Shown here piece by piece: positions 33,468-46,057 of a stretch of DNA of 64,000 bases. Numbering within the stretch: the stretch's first letter is position 1; each line of letters starts with the position of its first letter. Origin of the DNA: Chlamydoabsidia padenii (Eukaryota; Mucoromycota; Mucoromycetes; Mucorales; Cunninghamellaceae); NCBI GenBank assembly GCA_025330725.1, contig JAIWND010000003.1:186001-250000 (forward strand). Direction: 5' to 3'. The position numbers were made by a program, and so were the translations under genes. Below the pieces are notes generated by a model. The model had not been told where the DNA came from, ran no database searches, and saw only the letters and a program-made list of their open reading frames with translations.

Positions 33468-33933
33468 ATGTCTGCCGAACTTGCCGTCGTCTACGCTGCT
33501 CTCATCCTCCAAGATGACAATGTTGAAATCACCGTAAGTTCAGCAGTATACTTACCAAGACGACAAGATGAACTCATCGACTACCTTTATTATATATTTC
33601 TTTATATAGTCTGACAAGCTCCAAACTCTTGTTAAGGCTGCCGGTATTGACGTTGAACCCATCTGGTTCTCCTTGTACGCCAAGGCTCTCCAAGGTCAAA
33701 ACCTCGGTGAACTCCTCTTGAACGTCGGTGCTCCTGGTGCTGGTCCTGCTGTTGCTGGTGGTGCTGCTGCTGCCGGTGCTGCTACCGATGCTCCTGCTGA
33801 AGAAGCCAAGGAAGAAGAAAAGGAAGAATCTGATGATGTAAGGAAGGGAAAAAATGGATAACGGATAGTGAAAACTGGTACTAACCTCTCTCTTTCTCTT
33901 GTATAGGATATGGGCTTCGGTCTCTTCGATTAA
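33468..33933 (+). CDS. RPP1: 60S acidic ribosomal protein P1
   Basis: Stalk protein of the large ribosomal subunit that recruits translation factors. Three exons (33468-33533, 33610-33837, 33907-33933) join in frame to 106 aa. The N-terminal dimerisation domain reads [20 protein letters not shown] and [20 protein letters not shown]. Then follows an Ala/Gly-rich hinge, a charged stretch and the invariant C-terminal tail [11 protein letters not shown], split over the last intron. Length matches eukaryotic P1. Codon choice is strongly biased to C-ending codons (GTC, CTC, GCC), as expected for a highly expressed gene and unlike its neighbours. A TCCA repeat lies in the leader (33398-33419). Confidence 0.97.
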
Positions 33934-34078
33934 ATTGCAGTACATGTTTAACTCATGTTTAATCAATAAACGAACCATTTGTTATTTACTTTACTATGTT
34001 GGGGGGGGATGATGATCAATTAAGTGACAGGAATCATGCACTTTGGGGGGTGGAAGGCATATCTGAATTTGAATGTGT

Positions 34079-34092
34079 GATTCAAATGCCGC
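34079..34092 (-). promoter_or_regulatory. GCGGCATTTGAATC element of the ZNF277-like gene
   Basis: GATTCAAATGCCGC on plus, 80 bp before the ATG at 34173, one core mismatch; followed by a 13-nt A run. Confidence 0.5.
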
Positions 34093-34172
34093 TGCCGATT
34101 TTTTATCTTCACTTCAAAAAAAAAAAAAGTTTCTGTTATTTTCTTTTGTCTTCTTTTTACTTTTTTGAAATC

Positions 34173-36053
34173 ATGTCCGACAACGAATGGCATACGGTCA
34201 GTAATCACAAACCGATCGCACATAGCAACAACAACAAGAATGCTCGCCGACGACAATCCAAATCCATGGCCTTCTCCAATGGTGGCAAGTCCATTCCAAA
34301 GTCCTCGTACAGCAAATCCTATCAAAAGAATCAAAGCTTCAAGTCGGGGTCCTTGATCGATGATAACAAGTGCACCAATCCATACCATTTACCGGACGAT
34401 GAAGACTCTGACCTAGAAGAAGAAGAAGAAGAAGACCAGGTGGATCCTATCGATATGCCGTTGCCTCCTTATCATATTACTTTGGTGATCAATTGTCCTT
34501 TTGAGGATGACTGTTCGGCGGTGGCACCTTACTTGGACACCACGGCTTTGGTACAACACTTGAAAACGGAACATGCCTTGTCTTTTGTAAATTTGCATCA
34601 CATGTATATGGCATTGGAGGCTTACTTGACTCGTTGGGCCGGGTTGTCGGTGGATGAACACGCTGTATTGGAAAACAATGGTAATGTATTCTCTCTCTAC
34701 TTGGGTTTGTGTGTATGTGTACTGACTCTTTTTCTTATTACATAGTACGTGTCATCGATCCTGCTCACTCTGAATTGGATAAGAAGATTCGAGAAGAAAT
34801 TCAATTGGAAAAACTGGTAAGGGATGATTAAAAAAAAAAAAAAGTTGGGCAAGGTAAAAGAGCCAGGAAAACTCACTCACCTTCTTTGTTAAATGTAGAA
34901 CGAAGTACTTAAGATCCAACAAAGGGAACGGGAATCTGATTCGAAACAATCTCGTAAATGCTTGTTTTGCAAGATCGTGTGTGACTCAAGGTAATGAAAC
35001 AATTAAAAAAAAAAAAAAGAGGGATGATTGTGATGGAACTAATAGACATATACGTGTGTAGGACGCTTCTATTCAAGCACATGTTCTCAGAACATAACTT
35101 CAACATTGGACTACCTGATAATCTTGTCAATGTAAACGAATTCTTGGACCTCTTGGAAACCAAATTGACAAAGTAAGTATATCCCCCAATAGTGAAGGAT
35201 CCTTTTTCGACTCACCCTGTTAACTTTTTTTTAAAAATAATAAAATTAGGCTACAATGTCTTTACTGTGAAAAAACCTTTACCAGCCCGGCGGTGTTACG
35301 GAAGCATATGCGCAAAAAGAAACACTTCAAGATCGCGTCCAAAAACCGCCAATATGATCGCTTCTATGTTATCAACTATTTGGAACCTGGCAAGAATTGG
35401 GAAAACTTTGAAAATGATCGTTATGATTCGGATGATGAACGAAAAGACGAGTAAGTACTAGGATCAGTTGATATTTATATATATTGACTCTTTTTTATGA
35501 ATAGATCTTGGGCTGATTGGGAAGAAGAAATCTCGGAACCTACCATGTGTTTATTTGATGATCAAGTCCTACCTTCACCTAAAGATGCTCTCCTACATAT
35601 GAAAACCAAGCATGCATTCGATCTCTCATCGATCCGTAAAGAGAAGGGGTATGACTTTTACAAGACGGTGGTGCTGATCAATTACATTCGCCATCAATCT
35701 TCTTTGGTCAAGTGCTTCTCTTGTGGTGAATCTGTTCCGGACCTATCCAATTTGGTGCGTCACATGGAAATCAAGGGATGTATTCAAGCCTTTGTGCCTG
35801 AAGATGCTGACTTTTGGAAGGACCCAAGGTAAGTAATAAAGAATGGTATAAGAAACAAAAAAAGTGGATACTAAATGGCTATTGCTGTTGTAGATATATG
35901 CTTCCTATTTATGATAATGATCCATTGTTGACTGGGTTTGATGATGAAGACGAAAGCGACGTGGAACACGATTTGATGTTATCTGATGATGAAGCCAACA
36001 AGAAGTATATGTCCAAAGTGATGAATCTGTCCCTGGAACAATCTGATATGTAG
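34173..36053 (+). CDS. ZNF277-like C2H2 zinc-finger protein
   Basis: Seven exons join in frame to 488 aa: 34173-34680, 34746-34816, 34899-34990, 35062-35172, 35250-35450, 35505-35828, 35894-36053. The basic, disordered N-terminus is followed by an acidic run and a first divergent finger (CPFEDDCSA...LVQHLKTEH). The hallmark block is RKCLFCKIVCDSRTLLFKHM then FSEHNFNIGLPDNLVNVNEF, followed by LQCLYCEKTFTSPAVLRKHM. Another finger is KCFSCGESVPDLSNLVRHM. This block order matches animal ZNF277 and its plant and fungal relatives. In animals ZNF277 binds uS5 (RPS2), so a link to ribosome biogenesis is plausible but inferred. The acidic tail ends at a TAG. The gene is convergent with the SNARE gene. 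Confidence 0.88.
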
Positions 36054-36242
36054 TATGTAACTGTAGTATAGAATATTTTATTAAACCATTTAATAAACTT
36101 GTTGTTATTTTTATTGTTATTTGTAAAAGAATGTATATACAAAAAAAAAAGACAATGGGATTGTTTATTATGTTTATTTGAAAAGGGGGGATATCATATA
36201 AATATGGGGAAGGAATCAATGACACTATTCTATCTAGATCCA

Positions 36243-37455
36243 TTATTTGGCCACAACAATGATCAAAGCTAACACTGAGGCGACCACAGCAATGATCAAT
36301 AGAAAGCAACACATATTCTTTCTTGCATTCTTTTGATGTCGATTGGCAGTCGTTAGTTCGTCAGCGGCTTGTCGTGTATTTTGAGCAATATTGATCACGT
36401 TTCCATAGATGCTTTCTATTTACACATAGAGGTCATTAGTCACATTCTTTTTTTTTTTTTTTTTCACCAATCTATAATATAGTAAATATCAACTTACGGA
36501 TTCCACTATCTTGTTCGTTCACCAACATGCCTAGATCCCGGAAGACTTCGTTCAGTTCACTGATTCCTTGTTCGATACCTTGGATTTCCCCTTCACGTTC
36601 AGTGATCAGCACCTCATTGTATTCGATTTCATTATCCAGAGCCTGTAGTTGAATCCGCCGTTGAGTATCATCCACAAAGGTTGTTGTCATTTGATCCCCT
36701 TGACTTTCTTCATCCACCCTACCAAAAAAAAAAGTGTGTATTAGATTTTGTTTCCTGTTCATTCATTTTGGGATGACTTACGCTACTTGGGATTGAAGCA
36801 TGGCAGTGGTTGCTTTTGCCTTGTCAACATATTCTCGTTGTTTACTTGCTGATACTCTTTGAATCTTTTGGAAATCAGCCAAGACTTTTTGGAAATCCTT
36901 GGATAGTTTCTGTTGTTCTAATTTTCGTTGTCGCTACAAAAAGAAAGAAAAGGATGAATAAATGCAAGTAATGTGTTGTTATTTGTTTATTTACCGATTT
37001 GTTACCAGTTTGATACTGTGCGAGGGATTTGATATCATTGGTGGAATCCTTGATCAGTTCCCGCGTCGCTTCTGTCACATCATGTCTAAACAAAAAAAAA
37101 AAAAAACAAAAAAAAAAAACGTGTTAGAGAGAAAGAGTGATATACATTCAAAACTGCTTACAATTTGTTGCGTACGTCTGCCGTATCTCGAGGTCCACCT
37201 AAAAAGTTTACTAGACGCTCGATACTTGTAATGTTGCCATTGATGCGGAAGACTTGTTGAGATACTCGTTGGACTAGTGTTTTATAGTCTCGATCGTCAT
37301 CATCTTGAAGTGAGTACAATATATAAAAAATAAAAATAAAAAAAGTGAGTGAGACGCAAAATGCGTTTATGTTTCATACCTGGTAATTGAATAGCACCCC
37401 CTTGACGATTGGGTCTTGTGGATCCATAGCCTTGTTCTAAATCATTGAATGACAT
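36243..37455 (-). CDS. Endosomal/vacuolar Qa-SNARE (PEP12/syntaxin-7 type)
   Basis: Tail-anchored t-SNARE for fusion at endosomes or vacuole. Six exons (37455-37380, 37303-37162, 37085-36995, 36933-36782, 36718-36498, 36415-36243) join in frame to 284 aa. The N-terminal Habc bundle starts at YKTLVQRVSQQVFRINGNIT. The helix KLSKDFQKVLADFQKIQRVS is typical of the syntaxin-7/12 and Pep12 group. The SNARE motif runs from LQALDNEIEYNEVLITEREG through IQGIEQGISELNEVFRDLGM with the zero-layer Gln in LVNEQDSG. The C-terminal anchor after a Cys pair is LLIIAVVASVLALIIVVAK. Exact paralogue (PEP12 or VAM3) cannot be told by eye. The promoter element is 85 bp upstream. Confidence 0.93.
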
Positions 37456-37539
37456 TGGGACTCGAAAGAGAAAGAAGAAGAATAGATAAAAAGGGCGGGT
37501 GTGCCAAGATCCCTTTTTTTTTTGGTCAACGCCGAATGA

Positions 37540-37553
37540 GCGGGATTTCAAAT
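37540..37553 (+). promoter_or_regulatory. GCGGGATTTCAAAT element of the SNARE gene
   Basis: 85 bp upstream of the ATG at 37455, antisense to the gene; an additional CCCCGC follows 4 bp later. Confidence 0.6.
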
Positions 37554-37555
37554 AA

Positions 37556-38016
37556 CCCCGCTTTCGTTTTATGTGTCTATGCTTGGACCGAGACCCCCGC
37601 CAGACACGTCAAATAAGCAGAGATGTGTCAAATTACATACAAACGAGTGAGATGATCCATAGAATGAAGAAGAACAGTGCATATGTTGAATGGTCAAAAA
37701 GTAGATCATCAAGCCCATGAATCATCCATGTTGCCTGATCTACACAGGATTCCTGTCAGACAACAAACAAGGTTTATACCAGTCGGTTAATCTCTCTCTC
37801 TTTCTCTTTCTAGCATCATCCCGGCCCCGGTAAGCAGGCTTTGCGACACCGATCCTTTGAGTAAACGAATAGGAAAATAAACGGAGGAAAAACGTAGTTT
37901 TCATTGGATACACTCTCTTCTTGTCAAGTCCGAATAAGGCATCCAACGGAAGTAAACTAAACTTTATGGAGATTTTTTTCAAAGAAAATAGTCCTTGACG
38001 ACCTATCCCGCATGAA
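37556..38016. other. Divergent intergenic region
   Basis: Spacer between the SNARE and dehydrogenase promoters. No gene seen; an extra TATCCCGCAT lies near 38004. Confidence 0.5.
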
Positions 38017-38030
38017 CATTCAAATCCCGC
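38017..38030 (-). promoter_or_regulatory. GCGGGATTTGAATG element of the polyol dehydrogenase gene
   Basis: CATTCAAATCCCGC on plus, 93 bp before the ATG at 38124. Confidence 0.6.
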
Positions 38031-38123
38031 TCTCGCTTTTTATAAAGTAGCTTGGTTTCTCCTTTTTTTCTTTTTCCCTCTCTCTCTTCCATTCTTTTAG
38101 TCTATCAAAATAATACCCAAATA

Positions 38124-39457
38124 ATGACCAAAATCGAAACAAACCGTTGTGTGGTATTGAACAAGCCTCTTGATATTGTTTTTGTAAGTGTGAATGACTT
38201 TTTAACATGCTCCTTCCTCACTTCATTAACTTGACTTTGTTTTGTCCTTGCTGCAATTAGGAAAACCGCCCAATCCCGGAAATTGGACAAGGAGGTAATA
38301 AAGAAAAAGTAACTGACTGGCTCTTCTTCCAAGATAACTAACATATGCATATATAGAGGTGTTGGTGAATATTAAGGTGACAGGGATCTGTGGTAGTGAT
38401 GTACATTACTGGAAGAATGGATCCGTTGGTGCATTCGTTGTCAAAAAACCCATGGTGTTGGGTCATGAATCCGCGGGGATCATTGCTGCCGTTGGTCCAG
38501 GTGTAACAAATCTCAAGGTGGGCGACCGTGTGGCTCTGGAACCTGGTGTGGCCTGTCGTGTGTGTGATCAATGTAAAGAAGGTCGTTATAACTTGTGTCC
38601 TGAAATGGTCTTGTAAGTATATAAATAAAAAAAATTGAGCTAGACTAAACTAGACTAAACACATTGTTATTTTATAGTGCGGCCACTCCTCCTTATGATG
38701 GTACTCTTTGCAACTACTTCCGTCATGCTGCTGACTTTTGTTACAAGTAAGTTACTCTCAAAAGAAAGACGCCTTTTTTTTTTTTTTTACTAATCCTTTC
38801 TTTGTAGACTACCTGATCATGTGTCTTTGGAAGAAGGTGCATTGATTGAACCTTTGTCAGTAGGTATTCATGCTGCTCGCCGCACGCATATTCGCGCTGG
38901 TGATCGGGTGTTTATCTTTGGTGCTGGTCCTGTGGGCCTGTTAACAGCGGCTGCTGCCAAGGCTGCTGGTGCAGCTCATATCACTATTGCAGGTAAAGAA
39001 AAAGAAGAAGAAAAAAAAAAGGGGGGGTTTACTGACTATGACTTGAATCTATTTAAAATCTAGATGTTACTTCTTCACGTTTGTCATTCGCGAAATCATA
39101 TTGCTCTCAAACTCAGATCTTACTGGAACGACCTCAACTTGGGGAACCCAACATTGACTATGCTCGTCGTACGGCTGCCAAGATTTTGGAAACTGAACCT
39201 TTAGCAGATGTGGTGATTGATTGTACTGGAGCTGAGACGTGTGTGCAAATGTCAATTTTGGTAAGTTCGTTTGCAACTAGAATAATTTTTATAATAACGT
39301 GTCTTTTTTTTTCTTTTCTTAGTTGACAAAGAATGGTGGATCGGTGGCGCTGGTTGGTATGGGCACGGCGGTCCAAAGTATACCCATTGCTGAAATTGGT
39401 GCTCGAGAAGTTGATATCAAGGGTATCTTCCGTTACTGTAATGTAAGTAATAGAAGG

Positions 39458-39501
<44 letters not shown>

Positions 39502-39688
39502 CAAAGCTAATACACTTTTCTTTTTCTTTTTTTAGACATATCCTATGGCTGTCAAAACACTCGCTTCTGGTGCGATTGATGTCAAGCCTCTGATCACTCA
39601 TTCTTACTCTTTGGAAGACTCTGTCAAGGCCTTTGAACATGCGCGGGATGGAACTGATAACGCAATTAAGATCCAAATCCATGGTTAA
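38124..39688 (+). CDS. Zinc-dependent NAD polyol dehydrogenase (sorbitol/xylitol type)
   Basis: Oxidises a sugar alcohol to a ketose with NAD+ in the cytosol. Eight exons join in frame to 357 aa: 38124-38183, 38261-38294, 38357-38612, 38678-38746, 38808-38992, 39064-39260, 39323-39442, 39536-39688. Catalytic zinc ligands are Cys in TGICGSDVHYW and His-Glu in VLGHESAG. The structural zinc loop is CRVCDQCKEGRYNLC, all Cys present. The Rossmann fold reads VFIFGAGPVGLLTAAAAKAA followed by ITIADVTSSRL, whose Asp points to NAD over NADP. Substrate (xylitol, sorbitol or arabitol) cannot be fixed by eye. The intron at 39443-39535 has a 40-nt A run on the sense strand. Confidence 0.94.
39458..39497 (+). 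repeat. Poly(A) tract in dehydrogenase intron, 40 nt
   Basis: Sense-strand A run in the last intron, followed by a separate CT-rich acceptor tract. Confidence 0.9.
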
Positions 39689-39919
39689 TCTATTTAGTTT
39701 AGTTATGTAGTAATATATAGTCTGAATGTGTGAATAAATAAAAAAAGAAAGACTGTCATGCAACAAATAAAATGTCTTTATATCTGTCTTGAATTTTTTT
39801 TATCATTAGATCGTATACTTTTTCGGATGACGCGTGTATATAATGAAAGCAATTATGGAGTTTGGCTCAATATCATGGTGCAAAGGTGACTTGGTCAGGT
39901 TTTTGATGGAACTAGCACA

Positions 39920-39935
39920 GCGGGATTCAAATTTT
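39920..39935 (+). promoter_or_regulatory. GCGGGATTCAAATTTT element without a gene
   Basis: Second weaker site GCGGGTTTTGAT at 40029-40040; no intact gene starts nearby. Confidence 0.4.
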
Positions 39936-40321
39936 AGATCGGTCTTGTTTGCACAAATGAACACGATGAAGAAGGTCTATAAAGCAAAGTACAGTACATG
40001 CTTGGCGCCTTTGAGAAAACGGTACCTGGCGGGTTTTGATATTTGAACTCAAACTCCGATATATTATGTCATTGCAAAGGTGAGAGCCGTACGAGCAAAA
40101 GCGGACTTTGACCATTCAAAATATGTTTTGCTTGGATTTCCAAATTCGGAAAACAACTCTAGCCGTTGGAGGACCCAGAAATCACGTAACTTGAAAACCA
40201 GCCATGCTTGGAAATGATTACTGTTAAATCGCCTGAAAAAAAAAAAAAAAAAAATGCACCCCCCACCCTTTCTCAAAACAAAAAGTCAGGTTAAAACGAT
40301 CCTGAGGCTATAGTGCTCCAT

Positions 40322-40450
40322 ACAGAGGACTTGGTACAATGGCCGTTATGTAAACTTTGTTGGAAATAGGCTAAGGAATGCTCATGGTCACTTTTGTCAT
40401 TAGCATCACTTGTCCATTGAGGCAGTAGAGCTCTGCTAACAATTCCAAAG
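40322..40450 (+). repeat. Diverged dispersed repeat related to 25065-25190
   Basis: Shared order of blocks: GGACTTGGTAC, TTGTTGGAAATAGG, CATGGTCACTTTTGTCATTA, GCATC-CTTG, CATTGAGGCAGTAGAGCTC. About two thirds of positions seem to match by eye. Confidence 0.45.
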
Positions 40451-41383
40451 TAAACCCGTACTGTAATTCAAAGCCTGTCGGAAGTTCAGTTTACGTGATT
40501 TTTGGGGGAAGGGAAAGGTTTCGTCCGTTGGATGTGCTTTACAGGAAAAGAAGCGGATATCATACCCAGAGAATTTATTCGTTTGCAGATTGTACCATAT
40601 TGTTGGAGTTTAAACCCCAACCCACCAATTAGTCAATGTTGAAGCGGTAACACTGGTGGTGTCTTTACGGACATTCATCTAATAATCCTAGTGTCATTAG
40701 TACCTACGCTTATGTTTTGACTCGAGATAAAGCCAATGCTGTGATAAGAGTTTTTTTTTTTTTTTTTTCCCTTGATGCTAAACAACAACCACGATAGTAA
40801 AAACTCAAGCTATTAATGAGATCCACTTTGAAAAATGCTAATGGAAAAACAAACGAGGAAGATATTGAATGGTTCTTTTTTTTTTATTGTTAGTGCCAGT
40901 ATCACATAAAAGGGTATGTACTGTATCCATCATGTCGGTTTTTAAAACCGATAACTGGTGTAGAGCATCGAAAAATGCATGAATGTCGTAATTTGAAAAC
41001 GGGGGGGGGTCAAACAGTGCATGAAAAAAACCATCAGACCAAATTTATACAATCATCACCGTGCATTGTCCATCAAGGTTTATTTTTGTATAGGCATTGA
41101 TACGAGCAAATCAAAGGAGAAAGCAGAGTCTTGATCATCATACCATCTGTTATATTGACTTGACAGACAAGCATCCTTATATAGGTAATGCACTCTATTT
41201 TCGTAAATGTGAAGATTATATTTAAGCTTTTTCTATAAACAAAAATTCGACAAGATATAAAAAAGACAAACCCCCCTTTTTATTTTGTATAACATACGCA
41301 TGATTGGTCCCGAGATAGTGTTGTTTATTTCGTTGTTAAAATGTGTATATTACATATGAGAAGACTAGATCTATTTATATATT

Positions 41384-44226
41384 CTAAATGAGTAGGGATA
41401 GGAGAGCAGGTCTATATTTAACACTTGATGGGTTCTTGACAAATACAGGTAGCTGCCTACCGAATCGATCTTGATCCTTTTGGCGATGTCTAAAAAAAGA
41501 GAGAGAATTAGTACCTTGTTTCAGATAATGATGATCCCCCATTTACCTGGTATTATTGTTCTGAGTTTCTTGATTATCTGCTGCAAGAAGGGGTTTCAAA
41601 CCGGTCAGTGTACAAGCCCCAGTACCCGCGCCACAGCCAAGAGTTAAAGAGAAACCTGCCGTTGTCAAATAACCAATGTGAGTTGATTCTTTGTTTCCAA
41701 CATGTATAGTAGCGTTTTGAACCGGCTTCCCACCATCTGTCATCACAAGCCGCACCTTGACCAAAGCCGTTTGCCAAATATCCTGATCCAATATGATCTG
41801 TCTCTGTGACACCGATGATGATGATGACAAGGCCGCCGATAAAAGTTGTCTTTCTTGAATAACCCAATACTTTGGTGCTGTCAAAGAAGAAGGCACCACC
41901 AGTGTTTCAAAAGCGGCTTCAAAAGGATGTTGCCTACCCAGTAATTCAAAGTTGACACGTTTTGCTGGAGGTTTCTTTGCCCACACCTTTGTCGCCTGTT
42001 GTTGATAGGATTCACGTAGACCTTCCCATGCTTGAGTACCAGGATAATCGTAAGGGAAAGAGGCAAGTCCAGATTCAAAATGTATTGCACGAATATCCCG
42101 TAACCCACACGTTCTTGCCCCAGCAAATACAAATGATTTCCAAAATGTCACACCCCATCCACGAGGAAGCACTAATGACCACCCTTCGTTGAATTCTTTA
42201 CTATTGTTGTATTTTGAAGAAGAGAGTGAGGATGATGCACCACGTTGTAAAAGTAAGATGGGTATAGAGGAGTCAGACGCAGTGAATGATAATGTTGTTG
42301 CTGGCTGATCCTTTTGTTGCTCCAGTCGTCGAAGTGAGAGTGAATGATCGGAGGGTTTGTTATCATGTATGTTGTTGCAGAATTGTCGGTCCCAAATGTC
42401 AGAAGTAGCAGCATCTGATGGCCAGTTTGTACAAAGTTCTTGAATTCGAGTTTCAGATACTGGATCGACCTTGTTCGTTCGTGGCGGTACTTTTTGTGGG
42501 AAACTATAATAATAATAAAAAAGGTGAGTGGAGGCAAATGACCAAATTCCAAATAAAGTGTATTTGCTTACGTTAATCGAGGATCCTTGACTGTGAGACC
42601 AAGGACAGAGCCAAAAGGTAAAGAGGATGATGACCGTAAAGAATAGAGATCACGCCAAATACGTCCATTTGTCGAGTTTTTATCAATAGGATCCAATATA
42701 GCCTGTAATAATGCGGTTGATCTTGGTCCAGTAAAGTCAAATCGTACCAGTTCATCGCGGTGATCCGCTACTTGGACATCTATACATACAAGAACATGTG
42801 AGTGAATATGTGATGGGGAGAGTCTTTACTTTTTGTTACCTGTCATATCCTTCACAGTATCTTGAAAAAGCGTCAAAGCATCCTGGTAAACCGAAGGATG
42901 GATCCACATCCATAGTTGAGAATCATCTTGTTGCATGTCGTAGTGTCGCCATAAGAATGTAACGGGATTGAGGAAACCAGTCGGGTAAGATTGATAGAGT
43001 AAACCATGACCAATCCGCTGTCCTTTAGTATATCTAAATTGATAATAATGATGGTCAAAGTCTGTTATTGTCTCTTTTTCTTTTCTGTGATTCTTCTTAC
43101 CGAGCACTACCAACTGAAGGCATAAAAGGATCCATGTATTGATCCAGAATAGATACAATAGATTGTTGATTTCCATTCCATTCCAAGCAGCCATAATAAG
43201 ATGCATCGTGCATTATGGATAAATGTGAGAATGCTCGGTAGCAAGGTCGTTCCGCTTTGACATTTGGATGCTGTGCCTAAATAAATAACCCTTGTTAGTA
43301 AGATAAACAAACAAATAAAACAATCGAGACCATTCTTGTATCACTTTACCAAGCGATATCCCCAAATATCTATCATTTTCATCCGTTTTGTATGCCAAAT
43401 ATGTGTTTCCAACCATTTCTTGTTCCCTTTTCATAATAATAATAATAATAATAAATGATGTCAATATCCACTATTCCTTGATATTATCATGCGTTAATTT
43501 ACGTTGTCGTCTAAGGTATTCTTCCTTGATTGATTTTGGTCGTGGATTCCGCATACATCGTCTAGGTTTTCGTTTGACAGGTGGTGCTTTGGCAATCTAA
43601 TAGAAACTACAGGTTAATATACAAGAGATAAAAAGAGCAAGAGAAAGAGAGAGAGAGAGAGTACCTACTTCTTTTGCAGCCCGTTGACGTAACTTTTGAG
43701 GAAGGCGGCGAGCATCATGACTTGCAGTACGACGGCGAAGATCCCTTGGCACCGACTGGAAGGCCAAGACATTGACAGCATAACTAGCAACAAGAAGATA
43801 AAATTAGCAGACATATAAAGAGAGGGTTTATACAAATCCATTACCTTGCATTTTTGATGGATGTTTGCAGAGTGTTGACTTGGTCCAAACGAGCTTTAGC
43901 GTGTTGCATTTTGGTGAGAGGATTACCTAACCGAGCCACTCGATCTAAACAGTAGATAACACAATCAGTAAGCATAACAAAAATGCTAGTTTTACTAGTG
44001 ACAAGTTACCTTTTGATCCAGATTCAACTGTTTCAATACGACGAGCATCACGATTCTTGACTAGAAATGTAGTAAGCACAAAAAAGAGAGAGAGATTTAA
44101 GAGTGGTGAGTCAATTGGTGATACATTCGTCAGTTTTTTTTTTTTTTATTTTATTTTTTTACCCATGCGTTTTTCCCGTCCAGTCAAATCAGCTTCGGCA
44201 GGTCTTTTGCTTCCAGGAGGAGCCAT
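41384..44226 (-). CDS. POP1: RNase P / RNase MRP subunit POP1
   Basis: Largest protein subunit of RNase P (tRNA 5' end) and RNase MRP (rRNA, mRNA). Eleven exons join in frame to 713 aa: 44226-44163, 44060-44010, 43944-43845, 43783-43669, 43596-43503, 43426-43350, 43276-43101, 43033-42840, 42779-42572, 42503-41547, 41489-41384. The N-terminal POP1 domain has YAVNVLAFQSVPRDLRRRTA and RNKKWLETHIWHTKRMKMID with WGYRLAQHPNVK. Then come IVSILDQYMDPFMPSVG and YQSYPTGFLNPVTFLWRH. The POPLD domain reads LVLPRGWGVTFWKSFVFAGA, then RAIHFESGLASFPYDYPGTQ. The C-terminus HIGYLTTAGFSLTLGCGAGT and the end VKYRPALLSLLI are as in the family. The promoter element is 134 bp upstream. Confidence 0.95.
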
Positions 44227-44819
44227 AGTTGACTAAGGGGGACAAGTAGAATAAACAAATAAAAAGTGAAGGTGACCCCTTTTCCCAAATCAAAACAAAA
44301 CGGGAAAAGAAGAGGGAAAAAGAAAAATGAACGACCGCCCGTAACAGAAAAAAATGCGAGCGGGATTTCAATATAAGGCTTTATACGCCATGGTTCACCT
44401 TGATCATAGAGTTTTGTTCCATCCCCCCCCCGTTATACCTTCTTTATTCAATTGACAACAAGGGGTGAGCCACATATGCACAAATAATAAAAAAAGGATA
44501 GGAAGGGGCAGGGGGAGAGCAGGAGGTAGATGAATCAGTGTAAATTGGAATATTCATGCTGTTTAAAGAAACAACAAGGGGAAGAAGGGGAAAGGAGATA
44601 TAAACAAAAAGGAAAAATTGTTCACAATACGTACAGTTGCCACAATCTGTGTCCCTTGAACTTTACCCCTTCACCCACTGGCTACATAACTCCTTTTTTT
44701 TTTTCGGTTCTCGCTATAAATTATTCTGAACGCCGCCTTTTTTATTTTAAACTTTCTCTTTCCTTTACTTTTTACTTTTTTTTTTTCTTCTTCTTCTTCT
44801 TCTTCCCCATTCAAATACC
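44227..44819. promoter_or_regulatory. Divergent promoter POP1 / C2H2 factor
   Basis: Holds one exact element (GCGGGATTTCAAT, plus, 44360-44372) on the POP1 side. The C2H2 side shows only GCCGCC plus T-rich and CTT-repeat leader. Confidence 0.55.
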
Positions 44820-46057
44820 ATGACTTTTGAAATTGATCGGCCTATACACTTTCTACCTCAAGTGGACTATATAAAAGAAGATTTTGGTTATCCTACTACA
44901 ATGGCACCTACTCAGCAGTCTCATCCTCAGTCCGCTGTCTACTCTTCTTCTTACCCTGTGTCAGGTGTCACTCATGATGGCAACAAGTCTGGAATGGAAG
45001 CAACTTACAATAGTGTTTCTTCTACCAACTATTTTCAAGATACTTCCTCTTCCTCTGCATTCTCTTCTTTGGCAACTCCAACAACCACACCCTTGTATTC
45101 AGTAGGTACACCTTATCCGGCCTCTTCACCCCAATCAAGGAAAATGGAAGATGTGCATCAGCAAAGGGAGTTATTGTCACCACTTCCATCAACAACCAAT
45201 GCTTCCATACCACCACCCATTGATATGCTTCAACTTCAACAGCAACAACATTGGAAGCAAGGCATGTATTCACCATCACCAACAGAACCATGGATCAATA
45301 ATCATCAACAGCACCCAGAAGATATCTTCTATCCAACGGCATCCTCTACTACACCTCGATCTTTATCTAACAGTCCACCACCTAATTTGCCACCTTGCAA
45401 TTGTATAAAGATGATGCAGCAATACAACTCATCTTATGACGATATCCCTTCACCACTGGATATAGCGCCACCTCCACCTACGGTAGTAAACGATAATAGC
45501 AACAATAACAAAATCATACCTCCGCAACAGCCCAAGCGATCAAGGTATCACAGGTATCCTTATCAACGTTTATCTACCGATCAGTCACCTTACGATCCTT
45601 CATCACTCACCACATCATTATCATTATCCTCCTCATCATCGTCTTCCTCATCATCGTCTTCCTCTTCTTTATCAGATGATTATCAGCATCATCATCCAAC
45701 TAGCAAGAATACTGGCACCCAATCTACGACTACTTCGACTATGACTACAACTGAAACCACACCGAGAAGGTACAAGTGTACGGTTTGTGTGAAACGGTTT
45801 ACACGACCAAGCTCCCTGGCTACTCACATGCATAGTCATACCGGAGAGGTAAGTGAAAAAGAAACACAAAATTACACTTCCGCTGGTTATTGATCCTTCC
45901 TTTTTTTTAATGTTATTAATAGAAACCTTATAGATGTAATGTGGATGGTTGTGGACGACGATTCTCGGTGGTCAGTAATCTACGAAGGCATGCCAAAATT
46001 CATCTTCATTCAAATACCATGGTTGGATCTGGACGAAAACTCGATTTGGCTTTGTAA
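44820..46057 (+). CDS. C2H2 zinc-finger transcription factor
   Basis: Two exons (44820-45848 and 45923-46057) join in frame to 387 aa. The first 310 residues are disordered and rich in Ser, Pro, Gln and Asn, with a Ser-only run of about 17 near residue 270. Two tandem C-terminal fingers follow: YKCTVCVKRFTRPSSLATHM with HSHTGEKPY linker (C-x2-C-x12-H-x3-H), then CNVDGCGRRFSVVSNLRRHA with KIH (C-x4-C-x12-H-x3-H). The intron falls exactly in the TGEKP linker. The layout resembles fungal Azf1/CreA-like regulators, but the target is unknown. The CTT-repeat leader precedes the ATG. Confidence 0.88.

Larger units (their letters stand above)
39689..41383. other. Gene-poor intergenic region, 1.7 kb
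   Basis: No supported gene. Contains two element-like sites (39920-39935 and 40029-40040), A and T runs, and a repeat related to 25065-25190. Confidence 0.5.

Noticed and set aside
39158..39766. 202-codon minus frame across the dehydrogenase 3' exons
   Set aside because: Antisense shadow across introns and a poly(T) run; the sense exons join perfectly to a known family.
44530..44823. 97-codon plus frame ending at the C2H2 factor ATG
   Set aside because: Consists of promoter and poly-Phe leader sequence; the C2H2 ATG at 44820 has the coding character.
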